A DNA stretch of 13,160 nt, from positions 1 through 13,160 of the forward strand of contig DASSWN010000155.1 of NCBI GenBank assembly GCA_035704905.1, read 5' to 3'. The stretch comes from DASSWG01 sp035704905 (lineage in GTDB: Bacteria > Bacteroidota > Bacteroidia > Flavobacteriales > Flavobacteriaceae). Position 1 is the first letter of the stretch. The number at the start of each line of letters is the position of its first letter. A program made the position numbers and the translations under genes. Positions 1 through 7,437 of the stretch are shown one piece after another. The notes under the pieces were generated by a model. That model was not told the DNA's origin and searched no databases. It worked only from the letters and a program-made list of their open reading frames with translations.

Positions 1-1
1 T

Positions 2-238
2 CGAAAAGCGCCACCTACCGACGGACTTTTTGGCGACAGCAGAACAGACGAGGAACAACTTGGCGCCACTTATGCCGAACTGGAATGGGCCATGAAAATG
101 TTGAAACAGAACAAAACCGAAAACGATTTTTCGGGACGGGAATTGCTAGTGTTTCAGATTTACAAACGGCGGCACCAGGCCAATTTGCACAAAATGCAAC
201 CTATTCCCGTTTGTGAAATCCCGCAAGAATTGAAATAA
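2..238 (+). CDS. nadE: NAD+ synthetase, C-terminal part (5' end outside window)
   Basis: Only the last 78 codons are present, open from base 2 to a TAA at 236-238. NadE makes NAD+ from deamido-NAD+ with ATP and ammonia or glutamine-derived nitrogen, the last step of NAD synthesis in the cytoplasm. The visible peptide begins with P-P-T-D-G-L-F-G-D-S-R-T-D-E-E-Q-L-G-A-T-Y, the conserved region following the deamido-NAD-binding part of the family. It ends with H-K-M-Q-P-I-P-V-C-E-I-P, the usual C-terminus of bacterial ammonia-type NadE. The catalytic N-terminal P-loop lies outside the window. udk follows 64 bases downstream on the same strand, perhaps with its own promoter. The assignment comes from remembered family motifs and is firm; whether the rest of the gene is intact cannot be seen. 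Confidence 0.9.
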   Translation, partial: RKAPPTDGLFGDSRTDEEQLGATYAELEWAMKMLKQNKTENDFSGRELLVFQIYKRRHQANLHKMQPIPVCEIPQELK

Positions 239-260
239 AATCGAAACTTGAATTCTAAAT

Positions 261-288
261 TTTGAATTTCAAATAAACCGTATTTTTA
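261..288 (+). promoter_or_regulatory. Possible Bacteroidota-type promoter for udk
   Basis: TTTG (261-264) and TATTTTTA (281-288) resemble the TTTG / TAnnTTTG promoter of this phylum, 14 bases before the udk ATG. The 16-base spacer is slightly short and the last G of the -7 element is missing, so this is a weak call in an AT-rich gap. Confidence 0.25.
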
Positions 289-302
289 CCGAAATTTTAA
301 AA

Positions 303-911
303 ATGTATATAATTGGGATCGCCGGAGGAACTGGCAGCGGAAAAACCACAGTTGTAAATCAGATTCTCGACGAACTGAAACATGACGAAGTGGATGTTAT
401 TTACCAAGATTCCTACTACAAGGACAATTCGCACCTCACTTACGACGAACGGGTGAAAATAAATTTCGATCATCCGCAGTCCATTGATTTCGACTTGTTG
501 GTAAACCATTTAAAGGAGTTGAAAAAAAGGAAATCCATTCAACAGCCGGTGTATTCTTTCATTGAACACAACCGCACCAAAGAAACCATTACCATAAAAC
601 CACGAAAAGTTATGTTGGTGGAAGGCATTTTGGTTTTGGCCAACCCGGAAATCCGAAAAATGTTCGACTTGAAGATTTTTGTGCACACCGATAGCGACGA
701 ACGCCTGATCCGTCGATTAAAACGCGATATTCATGAACGCGGTCGTGATATGGATGAAGTGCTCGACCGTTATCAAAATACGCTAAAACCCATGCACCAA
801 CAATTCATTGAGCCCACAAAAGAGTTCGCCGACATCATCATACCATACAACCGCTATAACGAAGTTGGTGTGAATGTGGTGCAAACGATCATTAAAGAAT
901 GCATTCGGTAG
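303..911 (+). CDS. udk: Uridine kinase (pyrimidine ribonucleoside kinase)
   Basis: A 202-aa cytoplasmic P-loop kinase that phosphorylates uridine and cytidine to UMP and CMP in pyrimidine salvage. The Walker A motif G-G-T-G-S-G-K-T is at residues 8-15. It is followed by the family signatures Y-Q-D-S-Y-Y-K-D (about 34-41) and F-D-H-P-Q-S-I-D-F-D (about 55-64). The Walker-B-like V-E-G-I-L-V-L lies near residue 106, and the arginine-rich lid R-L-I-R-R-L-K-R-D-I-x-E-R-G-R-D lies near residue 135. Length is close to the usual 205-213 aa. The ATG at 303 sits directly before the canonical N-terminus, and there is no better upstream start. The stop codon lies within the stem of a probable terminator. 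A neighbouring phosphoribulokinase-family enzyme is the only serious alternative and fits the motifs less well. Confidence 0.95.
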   Translation: MYIIGIAGGTGSGKTTVVNQILDELKHDEVDVIYQDSYYKDNSHLTYDERVKINFDHPQSIDFDLLVNHLKELKKRKSIQQPVYSFIEHNRTKETITIKPRKVMLVEGILVLANPEIRKMFDLKIFVHTDSDERLIRRLKRDIHERGRDMDEVLDRYQNTLKPMHQQFIEPTKEFADIIIPYNRYNEVGVNVVQTIIKECIR

Positions 912-937
912 TTGGTGTTTTTTTGCTACCGGTTTTT
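906..937 (+). terminator. Probable Rho-independent terminator of udk
   Basis: CGGTAG (906-911) pairs perfectly with CTACCG (926-931) around a 14-base T-rich loop, and a run of five T follows at 933-937. The first stem arm contains the udk stop codon. The stem is only six pairs and the loop is long, so strength is uncertain. Confidence 0.55.
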
Positions 938-940
938 CTC

Positions 941-1034
941 CAATGGCTAATGGCCAATAGCTAATAGCTGCCCTTCACAAATTCACTTCTTCACTTATTC
1001 TATTCACTCTTTCCCTCATTCACTCTTTCACCCC
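941..1034. repeat. Low-complexity intergenic repeat (ATGGCTAATGGC motif plus TCAC/GTGA-type units)
   Basis: Bases 941-956 (CAATGGCTAATGGCCA) are identical to 12339-12354, more than 11 kb away. From about 974 to 1034 the plus strand is a run of imperfect TTCAC units, the reverse complement of the GTGA repeats found at 11330-11420 and 12290-12490. The repeat fills the gap between udk and the minus-strand gene and runs into its stop codon at 1028-1030. Confidence 0.6.
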
Positions 1035-1471
1035 TTTCCCGGCAAATCCGGCAAAAAAATATAGTTCTGATGTTCATAATCCAGTCGGCAAAAAAAATGC
1101 TGCAAACCATTTGTGAGCATTAAGAAATCGGCGTTCAAACTCAAATTGTAACGTGCGATTTGATCGAAGGTGGATTGGTCGATTTTTATGTGTGGCGCTT
1201 TGCATTCAACAAGCAACCGAATACTGCCATCAGAATGATAAGCGACGATATCGTATCTTTTGACCAAGCCGTTTACTCTCAAAACTTTTTCGACATTCAA
1301 AAGATTCTTCGGAAAATTTTTCTGTTCGATCAGAAAATGAACCGCGTGTTGGCGCACCCATTCTTCTGGACTCAACATCACGAATTTTTTGCGCAATACG
1401 TCAAAAATAGCCAGGTTATTTTCGCTATTTTTGAAACGAAAACGATAAGGGGGAAAGTTCAGTGTTTGCAT
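1028..1471 (-). CDS. Small HsdR_N-like (type I restriction enzyme R N-terminal) domain protein
   Basis: A 147-aa protein consisting of little more than an HsdR N-terminal-type domain, a restriction-endonuclease-like fold. The putative PD-(D/E)xK core is visible as Y-D-I-V (D74) and L-L-V-E-C-K-A (E89, K91), followed by D-Q-I-A-R-Y-N near residue 104, where the family keeps a conserved glutamine. There is no helicase region and no hsdM or hsdS nearby, so this is not a working type I restriction system. Such stand-alone proteins beside holA are, to my recollection, common in Bacteroidota; their role is unknown and a nucleic-acid-related function is only an inference. The ATG at 1469-1471 is chosen over an upstream in-frame TTG at 1528, which would overlap holA. 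It is divergent from holA with 56 bases between the starts. Confidence 0.8.
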   Translation of the reverse strand: MQTLNFPPYRFRFKNSENNLAIFDVLRKKFVMLSPEEWVRQHAVHFLIEQKNFPKNLLNVEKVLRVNGLVKRYDIVAYHSDGSIRLLVECKAPHIKIDQSTFDQIARYNLSLNADFLMLTNGLQHFFCRLDYEHQNYIFLPDLPGKG

Positions 1472-1527
1472 AATTTCCAAAGTAAACAAAAAAAACCCGC
1501 TTCTCTCTGTTGAAACAACATTTTCCA

Positions 1528-2532
1528 ATGAACGAATTGAACAAAATTTTTCAGGATATAAAAAACAAGCAGATCAAACCGCTTTATTTCTTAATGGGGG
1601 AAGAACCCTATTTTATCGATTTGATTTCAGATTATATTGAAAAAAACGTGTTGCGCGAAGATGAAAAAAGTTTCAATCAGCAAATTTTATATGGTTTAGA
1701 TGTGAAAATTGATGAAATCGTGGCCAGCGCCAAACGCTATCCCATGATGGCCGAACGGCAAGTTATCATTGTAAAAGAAGCCCAACATTTATCGCGACAA
1801 ATTGATAGTTTACAAAACTACGCGGAAAATCCGGTAAGCTCAACGGTGTTGGTTTTTTGTTACAAAAACAAAACCTTGGACAAACGAAAAAAGTTGTATA
1901 AATCCGTAAAAAAATCAGGAATTGTTTTTGAAGGAAAACCCTTATATGATGATAAAATTCCGGGATGGATCAAAAGCCGGTCCGATGCAATGGGGTTCTC
2001 AATTTCTCACAAAGGGCTTCTTATGTTGGCGGAATTTCTCGGCAACGATTTGGCAAAAATCGACAATGAATTAAATAAATTGAAACTAATTATTCCTTCC
2101 GGCATCGAAGTTACTCCAGAATTAATTGAAGAGAACATTGGAATCAGCAAGGATTTCAACAATTTCGAATTACAAAATGCCATTGGCGAACGCAATGTGC
2201 AAAAAGCCCACCGCATCCTCAATTATTTCGCCCAAAATCCGAAAGATAATCCAATGATGGTGACCACTTCCGTGCTTTTTAATTTCCTTTCAAAACTGAT
2301 GATCTATCATTCGCTGCCTGACAAATCAAAAGCCAATGTAGCTTCGAAATTGGGAGTCCATCCTTTTTTTGCCAATGATTTCATCACCGCCGGAAGAAAT
2401 TATCCTTTAAAAAAAGTAAGTGGTGCCATCACACTTCTGCGCGAAGCCGATGTGAAAAGCAAGGGAGTGGGTTCCAATTCTGTGCCCCAGGGGGATTTGC
2501 TCAAAGAATTGGTGGTAAAAATGATGAACTAA
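1528..2532 (+). CDS. holA: DNA polymerase III subunit delta
   Basis: A 334-aa clamp-loader delta subunit, which opens the beta sliding clamp during replication. Supporting motifs are P-L-Y-F-L-M-G-E-E-P-Y-F-I-D near the N-terminus (the family's Y-L-x-G-x-E-x-x-L pattern), Y-P-M-M-A-E-R-Q-V-I-I-V-K-E-A near residue 75, and V-L-V-F-C-Y-K-N-K-T-L-D-K-R near residue 107. A helical C-terminal domain includes E-F-L-G-N-D-L-A-K-I-D-N-E-L-N-K-L. Length matches the roughly 330-345 aa of the family. The ATG at 1528 gives the normal N-terminus; an in-frame TTG at 1510 would add six residues and is less likely. It is divergent from the HsdR_N-like gene and ends 17 bases before the end of the convergent thioredoxin gene. 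Confidence 0.93.
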   Translation: MNELNKIFQDIKNKQIKPLYFLMGEEPYFIDLISDYIEKNVLREDEKSFNQQILYGLDVKIDEIVASAKRYPMMAERQVIIVKEAQHLSRQIDSLQNYAENPVSSTVLVFCYKNKTLDKRKKLYKSVKKSGIVFEGKPLYDDKIPGWIKSRSDAMGFSISHKGLLMLAEFLGNDLAKIDNELNKLKLIIPSGIEVTPELIEENIGISKDFNNFELQNAIGERNVQKAHRILNYFAQNPKDNPMMVTTSVLFNFLSKLMIYHSLPDKSKANVASKLGVHPFFANDFITAGRNYPLKKVSGAITLLREADVKSKGVGSNSVPQGDLLKELVVKMMN

Positions 2533-2549
2533 ATTCAGCTTTCGGTCAA

Positions 2550-3659
2550 TTATTCCCCCAAAACTTCGGCTACTTTATCCTCCAATGCTTTGCCACGCAA
2601 ATTCTTTCCGATGATTACTCCATTTTCATCCAACAAAAATGCTGCGGGAATAGATCGTACTTGATACATTTGGGCAATGGGTTCTTGCCAAAATTGCAAA
2701 TTGGAAACATGGTTCCAGGTTAGGTTATCGGCTTCGATTGCTTGCAGCCACTTATCTTTGCTCTTGTCTAAAGAAACACCGATAATGTTCAAACCTTTGT
2801 CGTGGTATTTTTCATAAACGCGTACAATATTGGGATTTTCAACGCGGCATGGTTTGCACCATGAAGCCCAAAAATCCAACAACGTGACTTTTCCAAGAAC
2901 ATCTTTCAATGCCACGGTTTCCCCGGTGGGTGTTGGTCCGGAAAATTCAGGAGCCTTGCTTCCTACGGCCGTTACGCTCGCATTTTGCAATTGTTCGCCA
3001 ATAGCCGCCCCCATTGGATAATTCTTAATTTCGGGATCAAGGCTTTCATATAATTTCTTAATTTCCGGAATAGGAACGGCTTTCATGTTCAACATATCGG
3101 AAATGGCGATAATGGAAACCAAAGATCCTGGATTGTCATGAACGATTTCCTTTCCATATTCGGCATATTCTTGCTGAATTTCTTCCTGCTTTTTCTTGAA
3201 GTCGGCAATTTCATCCGAATTCGGCAAGTTTGCAGGATCACGCATTTGATTGTTCAAATTGTTCATCCTTTTCCCAAAATCGTAGATATAGTCAAAATAA
3301 TCGTCCAACAATTCGTTGTGTTTTCCGCCAGAAACCACGGACGATCGCAAACTGTCCTTGTATATTTCAAAACTGATCGGCTCATTGTCTCGAATGAAAA
3401 GTACATTGCCACGCCAGCCATCAAGCGTCAGAATATTGAAGGTTTGGGTTTGGGTTTCAGGCAAATTCAAGGTAAAGCTCTCGTTGGTAACGGTAGCGGT
3501 ATCGATTGGCATGGGGCGGTTGTTTTCGCCCAAAGTAGAAACAAAAACCAGGGTGCCATCCTTTACCCCTTTTGCAGTTCCTCCAATCTCGTTGCTGTCT
3601 TTTTCCCCTTGGCAGGCAATCAGCGAAAAAGCCATTATTATTCCAAAAAAACGTCTCAT
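2550..3659 (-). CDS. TlpA-like thioredoxin-fold lipoprotein with DUF4369-type N-terminus
   Basis: A 369-aa envelope protein. The signal peptide M-R-R-F-F-G-I-I-M-A-F-S ends in a lipobox L-I-A-C with lipidated Cys16. The charged stretch after it (Q-G-E-K-D) might be a surface-export signal of the kind known in Bacteroidota, which is inference. Residues about 25-115 fit the DUF4369 domain that often precedes thioredoxin domains in this phylum. A helical linker (115-228) follows, then a TlpA/AhpC-type thioredoxin domain (about 233-369). The active site is W-C-K-P-C (Cys268 and Cys271) and the cis-proline is in S-I-P-A-A-F (Pro338). It probably acts as a thiol-disulfide oxidoreductase on the cell-envelope side; its partner is unknown. 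The ATG at 3657-3659 is chosen because it starts the signal peptide directly, nine codons inside a longer open frame. It is convergent with holA. Confidence 0.88.
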   Translation of the reverse strand: MRRFFGIIMAFSLIACQGEKDSNEIGGTAKGVKDGTLVFVSTLGENNRPMPIDTATVTNESFTLNLPETQTQTFNILTLDGWRGNVLFIRDNEPISFEIYKDSLRSSVVSGGKHNELLDDYFDYIYDFGKRMNNLNNQMRDPANLPNSDEIADFKKKQEEIQQEYAEYGKEIVHDNPGSLVSIIAISDMLNMKAVPIPEIKKLYESLDPEIKNYPMGAAIGEQLQNASVTAVGSKAPEFSGPTPTGETVALKDVLGKVTLLDFWASWCKPCRVENPNIVRVYEKYHDKGLNIIGVSLDKSKDKWLQAIEADNLTWNHVSNLQFWQEPIAQMYQVRSIPAAFLLDENGVIIGKNLRGKALEDKVAEVLGE

Positions 3660-3683
3660 ATAGTATGCAATTTTTATAAGCCC

Positions 3684-3691
3684 CAAAAATA
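3684..3691 (-). promoter_or_regulatory. Possible -7 element for the thioredoxin lipoprotein gene
   Basis: On the minus strand these bases read TATTTTTG, an exact match to the TAnnTTTG element of Bacteroidota promoters, 24 bases before the start codon. No TTG is found at the usual 17-23 bases upstream, so support is partial. Confidence 0.35.
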
Positions 3692-3797
3692 AGCAACTTT
3701 CCCCTCTTACGTTATTTTTCCTTATAAATAATTGTTAATTGATGATTCTGTTTCCGCTGAAATTGTACTTTTATTTATTTCAAAATTTAAACTATAT

Positions 3798-6161
3798 ATG
3801 GAAAAGCAGTCAAAAGACTTTCCTGCTGATATAAAATTAGGCTTCAAAAAAGTTATTGACGCCTATCATTCGGAACTGAAAAGCGCAAAAAACAAGATAT
3901 CCCAATCTTTTTTAAAGGACACGTTGGAATATCTGGAATCCTTTCCCAAACTTGTAAATGGGATCGAATCAGAAGCGGAATTGGAAGCGCATTCGGAACC
4001 GATAAACCTTCTCATGGATCATCTTTTCCCACATAATTTGACGCAAAACGAAATAAAAGCAGCAATTGTTCCCATGCAAAATATCGTTTTTAAGAAAACG
4101 GAACGCCTGCAAAAAATAATTAAAAATGCGGGGGCAGATTTCAAATGGGAAGTGAAAGATAATGATCATGAGCGGCATTACATAACCGCTGGCGTACATA
4201 TTTTGAACCATTATTACAACTATCAAATCGAATTTTCGCGGCCGTTGGTATATGATATTCCAGACGAACAAGGAAACATGAAACATTATCGGGCAGTTTT
4301 AAACGCCGATTTTGTCGAAATTTTTCCAACCGAAAAGGCTCCGGAAATAACTCAGGAAGACGTGGATATTCTCATTCAGAATTCCACAGATGTTTCACTT
4401 TGGCGCGAAAAATTCCCTCCGAAAAGTTGGGTTTTCCAAGGGTTTCTTATTCTGAATTTAATCGATATTACCGCCGATTATGGTATTTCTTCCCTAAAAA
4501 GCGCCCTACTGGAAAAAACCCGTCAAGACAATACCAACTTGGGAGATTTTTCTGAAATTTTTCAATCTATTTATAAAATTCCAGATCTTCGTATTGGCCT
4601 CACCTTGTTCAACAAGGACAAAAATTCACTGCAAACCATGCACAGCAAAGGACTCGAGAGCTTCATCCTTCAGAAAAACAAGGCCGGGTGCAAATCACTT
4701 TTATGCGAAACATCCTATGAAAAGTTGGTACAGGAACACCGGTATTTCAGTATTCCGAATGTGGAAGAATATGCCCGAAAAACGAACAACAACCAGCTTT
4801 CCCGTAATTTATTGGCCAACAATGCAAAGAGTTGCATCCTCGCCCCCATCGCATTGAAAGATGAATTGCTGGGCGTTTTGGAACTCATTTCACCTCGAAA
4901 AAACGAACTCAACAGCATAAATGCCATCAAACTCGATGACCTTTTACCCTATATTGTAACCGCCGTGGAGCGCAACAGGTCTGAATACGAAAACAGGATC
5001 AAGGCTGTGATCCAAAATGAATGCACCTCCATACATCCTAGCGTGTTATGGGTTTTTGAAGAAGAAGCGCACCGCTATATTCAGGATTTGGAAGAAGACG
5101 GAGTGGCGTCGTTTCGTGATATTTCCTTTCATAATGTGCATCCGCTATACGGACAAATCGATATTGTTGGCTCATCGGACGAACGCAACAAATCCATTCA
5201 AGAAGATTTGACCGATCAGTTAAACGCCATTTTGGAAATCATTCGTGCCCTTCAAAAACGGGAAGACCTGCCAATTTACGAGCAACTCAGTTACCGGATT
5301 GGGACTTTTGTGAAGAATTTAAAAGAAAATATGACCGCGGCGAGTGAACAGAAAGTTGCCCTACTTCTAAAAAATGAAATCGCTCCCATTTTGAACCATG
5401 CCGAAACACTTTCCTCAGACATTAAAAAAAAGGTGGAAGATTACCGGCAAATGCTCGATCCGGATTCGGTGCTGATTTATAACAAACGGAAGCTTTATGA
5501 TATTTCGGTGGCAAACATCAACCGCATGTTGGCCCGGTTCATCGACCGCAAACAACGCGACGCGCAAAGTATTTTTCCACATTATTTTGAACGGTACAAA
5601 ACCGATGGCGTGGATCACAACATGTATATCGGCCAAGAAATTGCACCAAAAAAGGAATTCAATATTCTGTATTTGTACAATTTGCGCCTATGGCAGTTGG
5701 TGACCATGTGTGAAATGGAAAATAAATTTTATCAAATACAAGAAGGTAGCGAACTTCAGCTCGATGCCGCATCGCTTATTTTGGTTTTCAACAGTACCTT
5801 GTCCATTCGGTACCGCATGGATGAAAAGAAATTCGATATTGACGGCACCTACAACGCCCGATATGAAATCATCAAGAAACGGATTGACAAAGCGCGGGAA
5901 AAACACAGCAATGAGCGCATCACGGAAAAGGGAAAACTGGTGATTATTTACGCCCAAAAAAGTGACGAAAAGGAATATTTGCGTTACATCAAATATTTAC
6001 AAGCAAAAAGCTATCTCGGTGAAAATGTGGAACTTCTGGAACTCGAAGACGTTCAAGGTGTTATTGGCCTAAAAGCCATTCGGGTTGAAATTTTGTACCA
6101 CAAAGAAATGGGCACGGAAGAAAAATTGACTTATGAAGATTTGATAAAAGAACTGAATTAG
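3798..6161 (+). CDS. Large GAF-domain protein of unknown function
   Basis: A 787-aa protein with no signal peptide or clear membrane segment, so probably cytoplasmic. The only domain I recognise is a GAF-type sensor at about residues 248-390. Its beta strand R-I-G-L-T-L-F is near residue 268, and the typical S-C-I-L-A-P-I-A-L-K-D-E-L-L-G-V-L-E-L-I-S stretch is near 345-365. The N-terminal 240 residues are mixed helix and strand. After the GAF domain comes a distinctive segment, H-P-L-Y-G-Q-I-D-I-V-G-S-S-D-E-R-N (about 445-461), then a long charged helical region (about 465-560) and an unassigned C-terminal domain. No kinase, cyclase, phosphatase or DNA-binding motif is seen. GAF domains bind small ligands, including cyclic nucleotides in some families; the ligand here is unknown. 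The ATG at 3798 is chosen over an in-frame TTG at 3732 that lies in the probable promoter region. The gene converges on the HD-PycTM gene, 39 bases apart. Confidence 0.85.
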   Translation: MEKQSKDFPADIKLGFKKVIDAYHSELKSAKNKISQSFLKDTLEYLESFPKLVNGIESEAELEAHSEPINLLMDHLFPHNLTQNEIKAAIVPMQNIVFKKTERLQKIIKNAGADFKWEVKDNDHERHYITAGVHILNHYYNYQIEFSRPLVYDIPDEQGNMKHYRAVLNADFVEIFPTEKAPEITQEDVDILIQNSTDVSLWREKFPPKSWVFQGFLILNLIDITADYGISSLKSALLEKTRQDNTNLGDFSEIFQSIYKIPDLRIGLTLFNKDKNSLQTMHSKGLESFILQKNKAGCKSLLCETSYEKLVQEHRYFSIPNVEEYARKTNNNQLSRNLLANNAKSCILAPIALKDELLGVLELISPRKNELNSINAIKLDDLLPYIVTAVERNRSEYENRIKAVIQNECTSIHPSVLWVFEEEAHRYIQDLEEDGVASFRDISFHNVHPLYGQIDIVGSSDERNKSIQEDLTDQLNAILEIIRALQKREDLPIYEQLSYRIGTFVKNLKENMTAASEQKVALLLKNEIAPILNHAETLSSDIKKKVEDYRQMLDPDSVLIYNKRKLYDISVANINRMLARFIDRKQRDAQSIFPHYFERYKTDGVDHNMYIGQEIAPKKEFNILYLYNLRLWQLVTMCEMENKFYQIQEGSELQLDAASLILVFNSTLSIRYRMDEKKFDIDGTYNARYEIIKKRIDKAREKHSNERITEKGKLVIIYAQKSDEKEYLRYIKYLQAKSYLGENVELLELEDVQGVIGLKAIRVEILYHKEMGTEEKLTYEDLIKELN

Positions 6162-6200
6162 GCTCATCTCCCGGTCTTCCCGAAGGAAAAGCAAAATTAG

Positions 6201-7382
6201 TTAAACAGCGAGGAAGGCGATAATGAAACTGAGGACGGAGATAATGATACCGATTGTAAAAACGGTATAGGTTATCCGCAACAGCTTATATTTCCGGTTC
6301 AGAACAATTCCCAAGGAATGCAAATCGCGAATCAATGCTTCATAAATGTAATCCTGATCATCCATAATTTGAAGCATGGCCCATTTAAACTGATCGAAAG
6401 GCATTTTATGGAAATTTCCAAAAAACAATACGTTCACCTGTCGCTTTTTAACTTCATCCTTTGTGAATTCGCCTTTTGTGACATTTGGTCGCGTTGACAT
6501 AATTGCCAAAATAATGGAGGCCACGCTGAAGCACACCAAAACTAAGGTTGGAACAAGCAAATACTGATTTGTGGTTTCCAACTCCGGAAGCATATTCGCC
6601 AATGCCAATGAGATAATAATTGCATTCACCGATAACAAAATATTGGCCTTGGTATCGGCAATATCGCTCAGTTTAATGTGGTTTCGAAGAGTGATTCGGT
6701 AAACAGACTGAATGCTTCGGTCGGGACTTTCATTTTTATAATGGGCTTTCAACTGTGCCTTCGCATCTTCACGAGCCAATTTTTCTTGGATCACGTTTTC
6801 CTTTTCCAAAAGCTCTTTCAGATTGATATTTTTGGCTTGGCTCCAATTTTTAACTGCATAATCGGTGTGAAAACGGTGCTTGTCGGTCAGCATCCGAATA
6901 TTCTCCATTATCCAAGCTTCAGTGGTATATTCCTGAATATTGAGTAATTTCAGTTCCGAGCGCAAGAGTTCGCTGGTTTCCCCAAAATAATCTTTTCCGA
7001 AATGGGCAGTATCCGCATCTTGAATGATTTCCTCTAAAAGATCGGTTGGTTTATGTCCGAATTTCGTGGCCTTAATGCAACGCTCTATGGTTTCCATATC
7101 TTCGATTTCCATAGAATATGATTCGAGGAAGGAGTGGGCAATTTTGACGCTCTCCGCCTCATGACCTTGGTATTTTACTGTGTATCCTGTGTCATGGAAC
7201 CAAGCTGCCAAGATGAGCAAATCGGCTTGTTTAACATTAATTTCGGAATTTCCTATTAATTCTTTGGTACATTTAACCACCCTATTGGTATGATGATAAT
7301 TATGGTACAAAAAATGACCGGAAAGCTTTTTCTTGAACAATTCCAAAACGAAATGATCTGTCGCTGCGATAATATCTTCCAT
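6201..7382 (-). CDS. HD-domain phosphohydrolase fused to a PycTM-type (DUF5706) membrane domain
   Basis: A 393-aa protein. The N-terminal part (about 1-180) is an HD-superfamily metal-dependent phosphohydrolase. It has Y-H-N-Y-H-H-T (His30 and His31), A-A-W-F-H-D-T-G-Y (His63 and Asp64), Q-G-H-E-A (His74) and I-Q-D-A-D-T-A-H-F-G (Asp122 and Asp124). A charged helical linker follows (about 180-222). The C-terminal part carries I-A-D-T-K-A-N-I-L-L-S-V-N (241-253) and a transmembrane pair at about 248-264 and 275-295. After a roughly 70-residue cytosolic stretch comes a last membrane helix at about 369-391. This matches the Pycsar effector (PycTM) family. In Pycsar defence such domains respond to cCMP or cUMP; here no cyclase is present, so a role in defence is not shown. 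The HD domain may hydrolyse a nucleotide. The ATG at 7380-7382 is used because longer frames overlap the divergent gene. Confidence 0.87.
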   Translation of the reverse strand: MEDIIAATDHFVLELFKKKLSGHFLYHNYHHTNRVVKCTKELIGNSEINVKQADLLILAAWFHDTGYTVKYQGHEAESVKIAHSFLESYSMEIEDMETIERCIKATKFGHKPTDLLEEIIQDADTAHFGKDYFGETSELLRSELKLLNIQEYTTEAWIMENIRMLTDKHRFHTDYAVKNWSQAKNINLKELLEKENVIQEKLAREDAKAQLKAHYKNESPDRSIQSVYRITLRNHIKLSDIADTKANILLSVNAIIISLALANMLPELETTNQYLLVPTLVLVCFSVASIILAIMSTRPNVTKGEFTKDEVKKRQVNVLFFGNFHKMPFDQFKWAMLQIMDDQDYIYEALIRDLHSLGIVLNRKYKLLRITYTVFTIGIIISVLSFIIAFLAV

Positions 7383-7404
7383 AAATCTGTTTTCGAGATG
7401 CCTG

Positions 7405-7433
7405 CAAATTACGAAAAATTGCGTATAATTCAA
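7405..7433 (-). promoter_or_regulatory. Possible promoter for the HD-PycTM gene
   Basis: Read on the minus strand, TTG (7433-7431), a 19-base spacer and TAATTTG (7411-7405) lie 22 bases before the start codon. The -7 element is one base short of the TAnnTTTG consensus. It sits in the 55-base gap shared with the divergent phosphoesterase gene, for which no convincing promoter was seen. Confidence 0.3.
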
Positions 7434-7437
7434 TTTT

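Noticed and set aside
1028..1471. Part of a type I restriction-modification system.
   Set aside because: The protein is only the N-terminal domain, with no helicase, methylase or specificity genes nearby.
3732..3797. A longer N-terminus for the GAF protein from a TTG at 3732.
   Set aside because: The ATG at 3798 is a normal start and the upstream bases are AT-rich and promoter-like (TTG at 3739 and TACTTTTA at 3766, too weak to list).
6162..6200. A bidirectional terminator between the convergent GAF and HD genes.
   Set aside because: Only a four-pair inverted repeat (CTTC/GAAG) is visible and there is no U tract in either direction.
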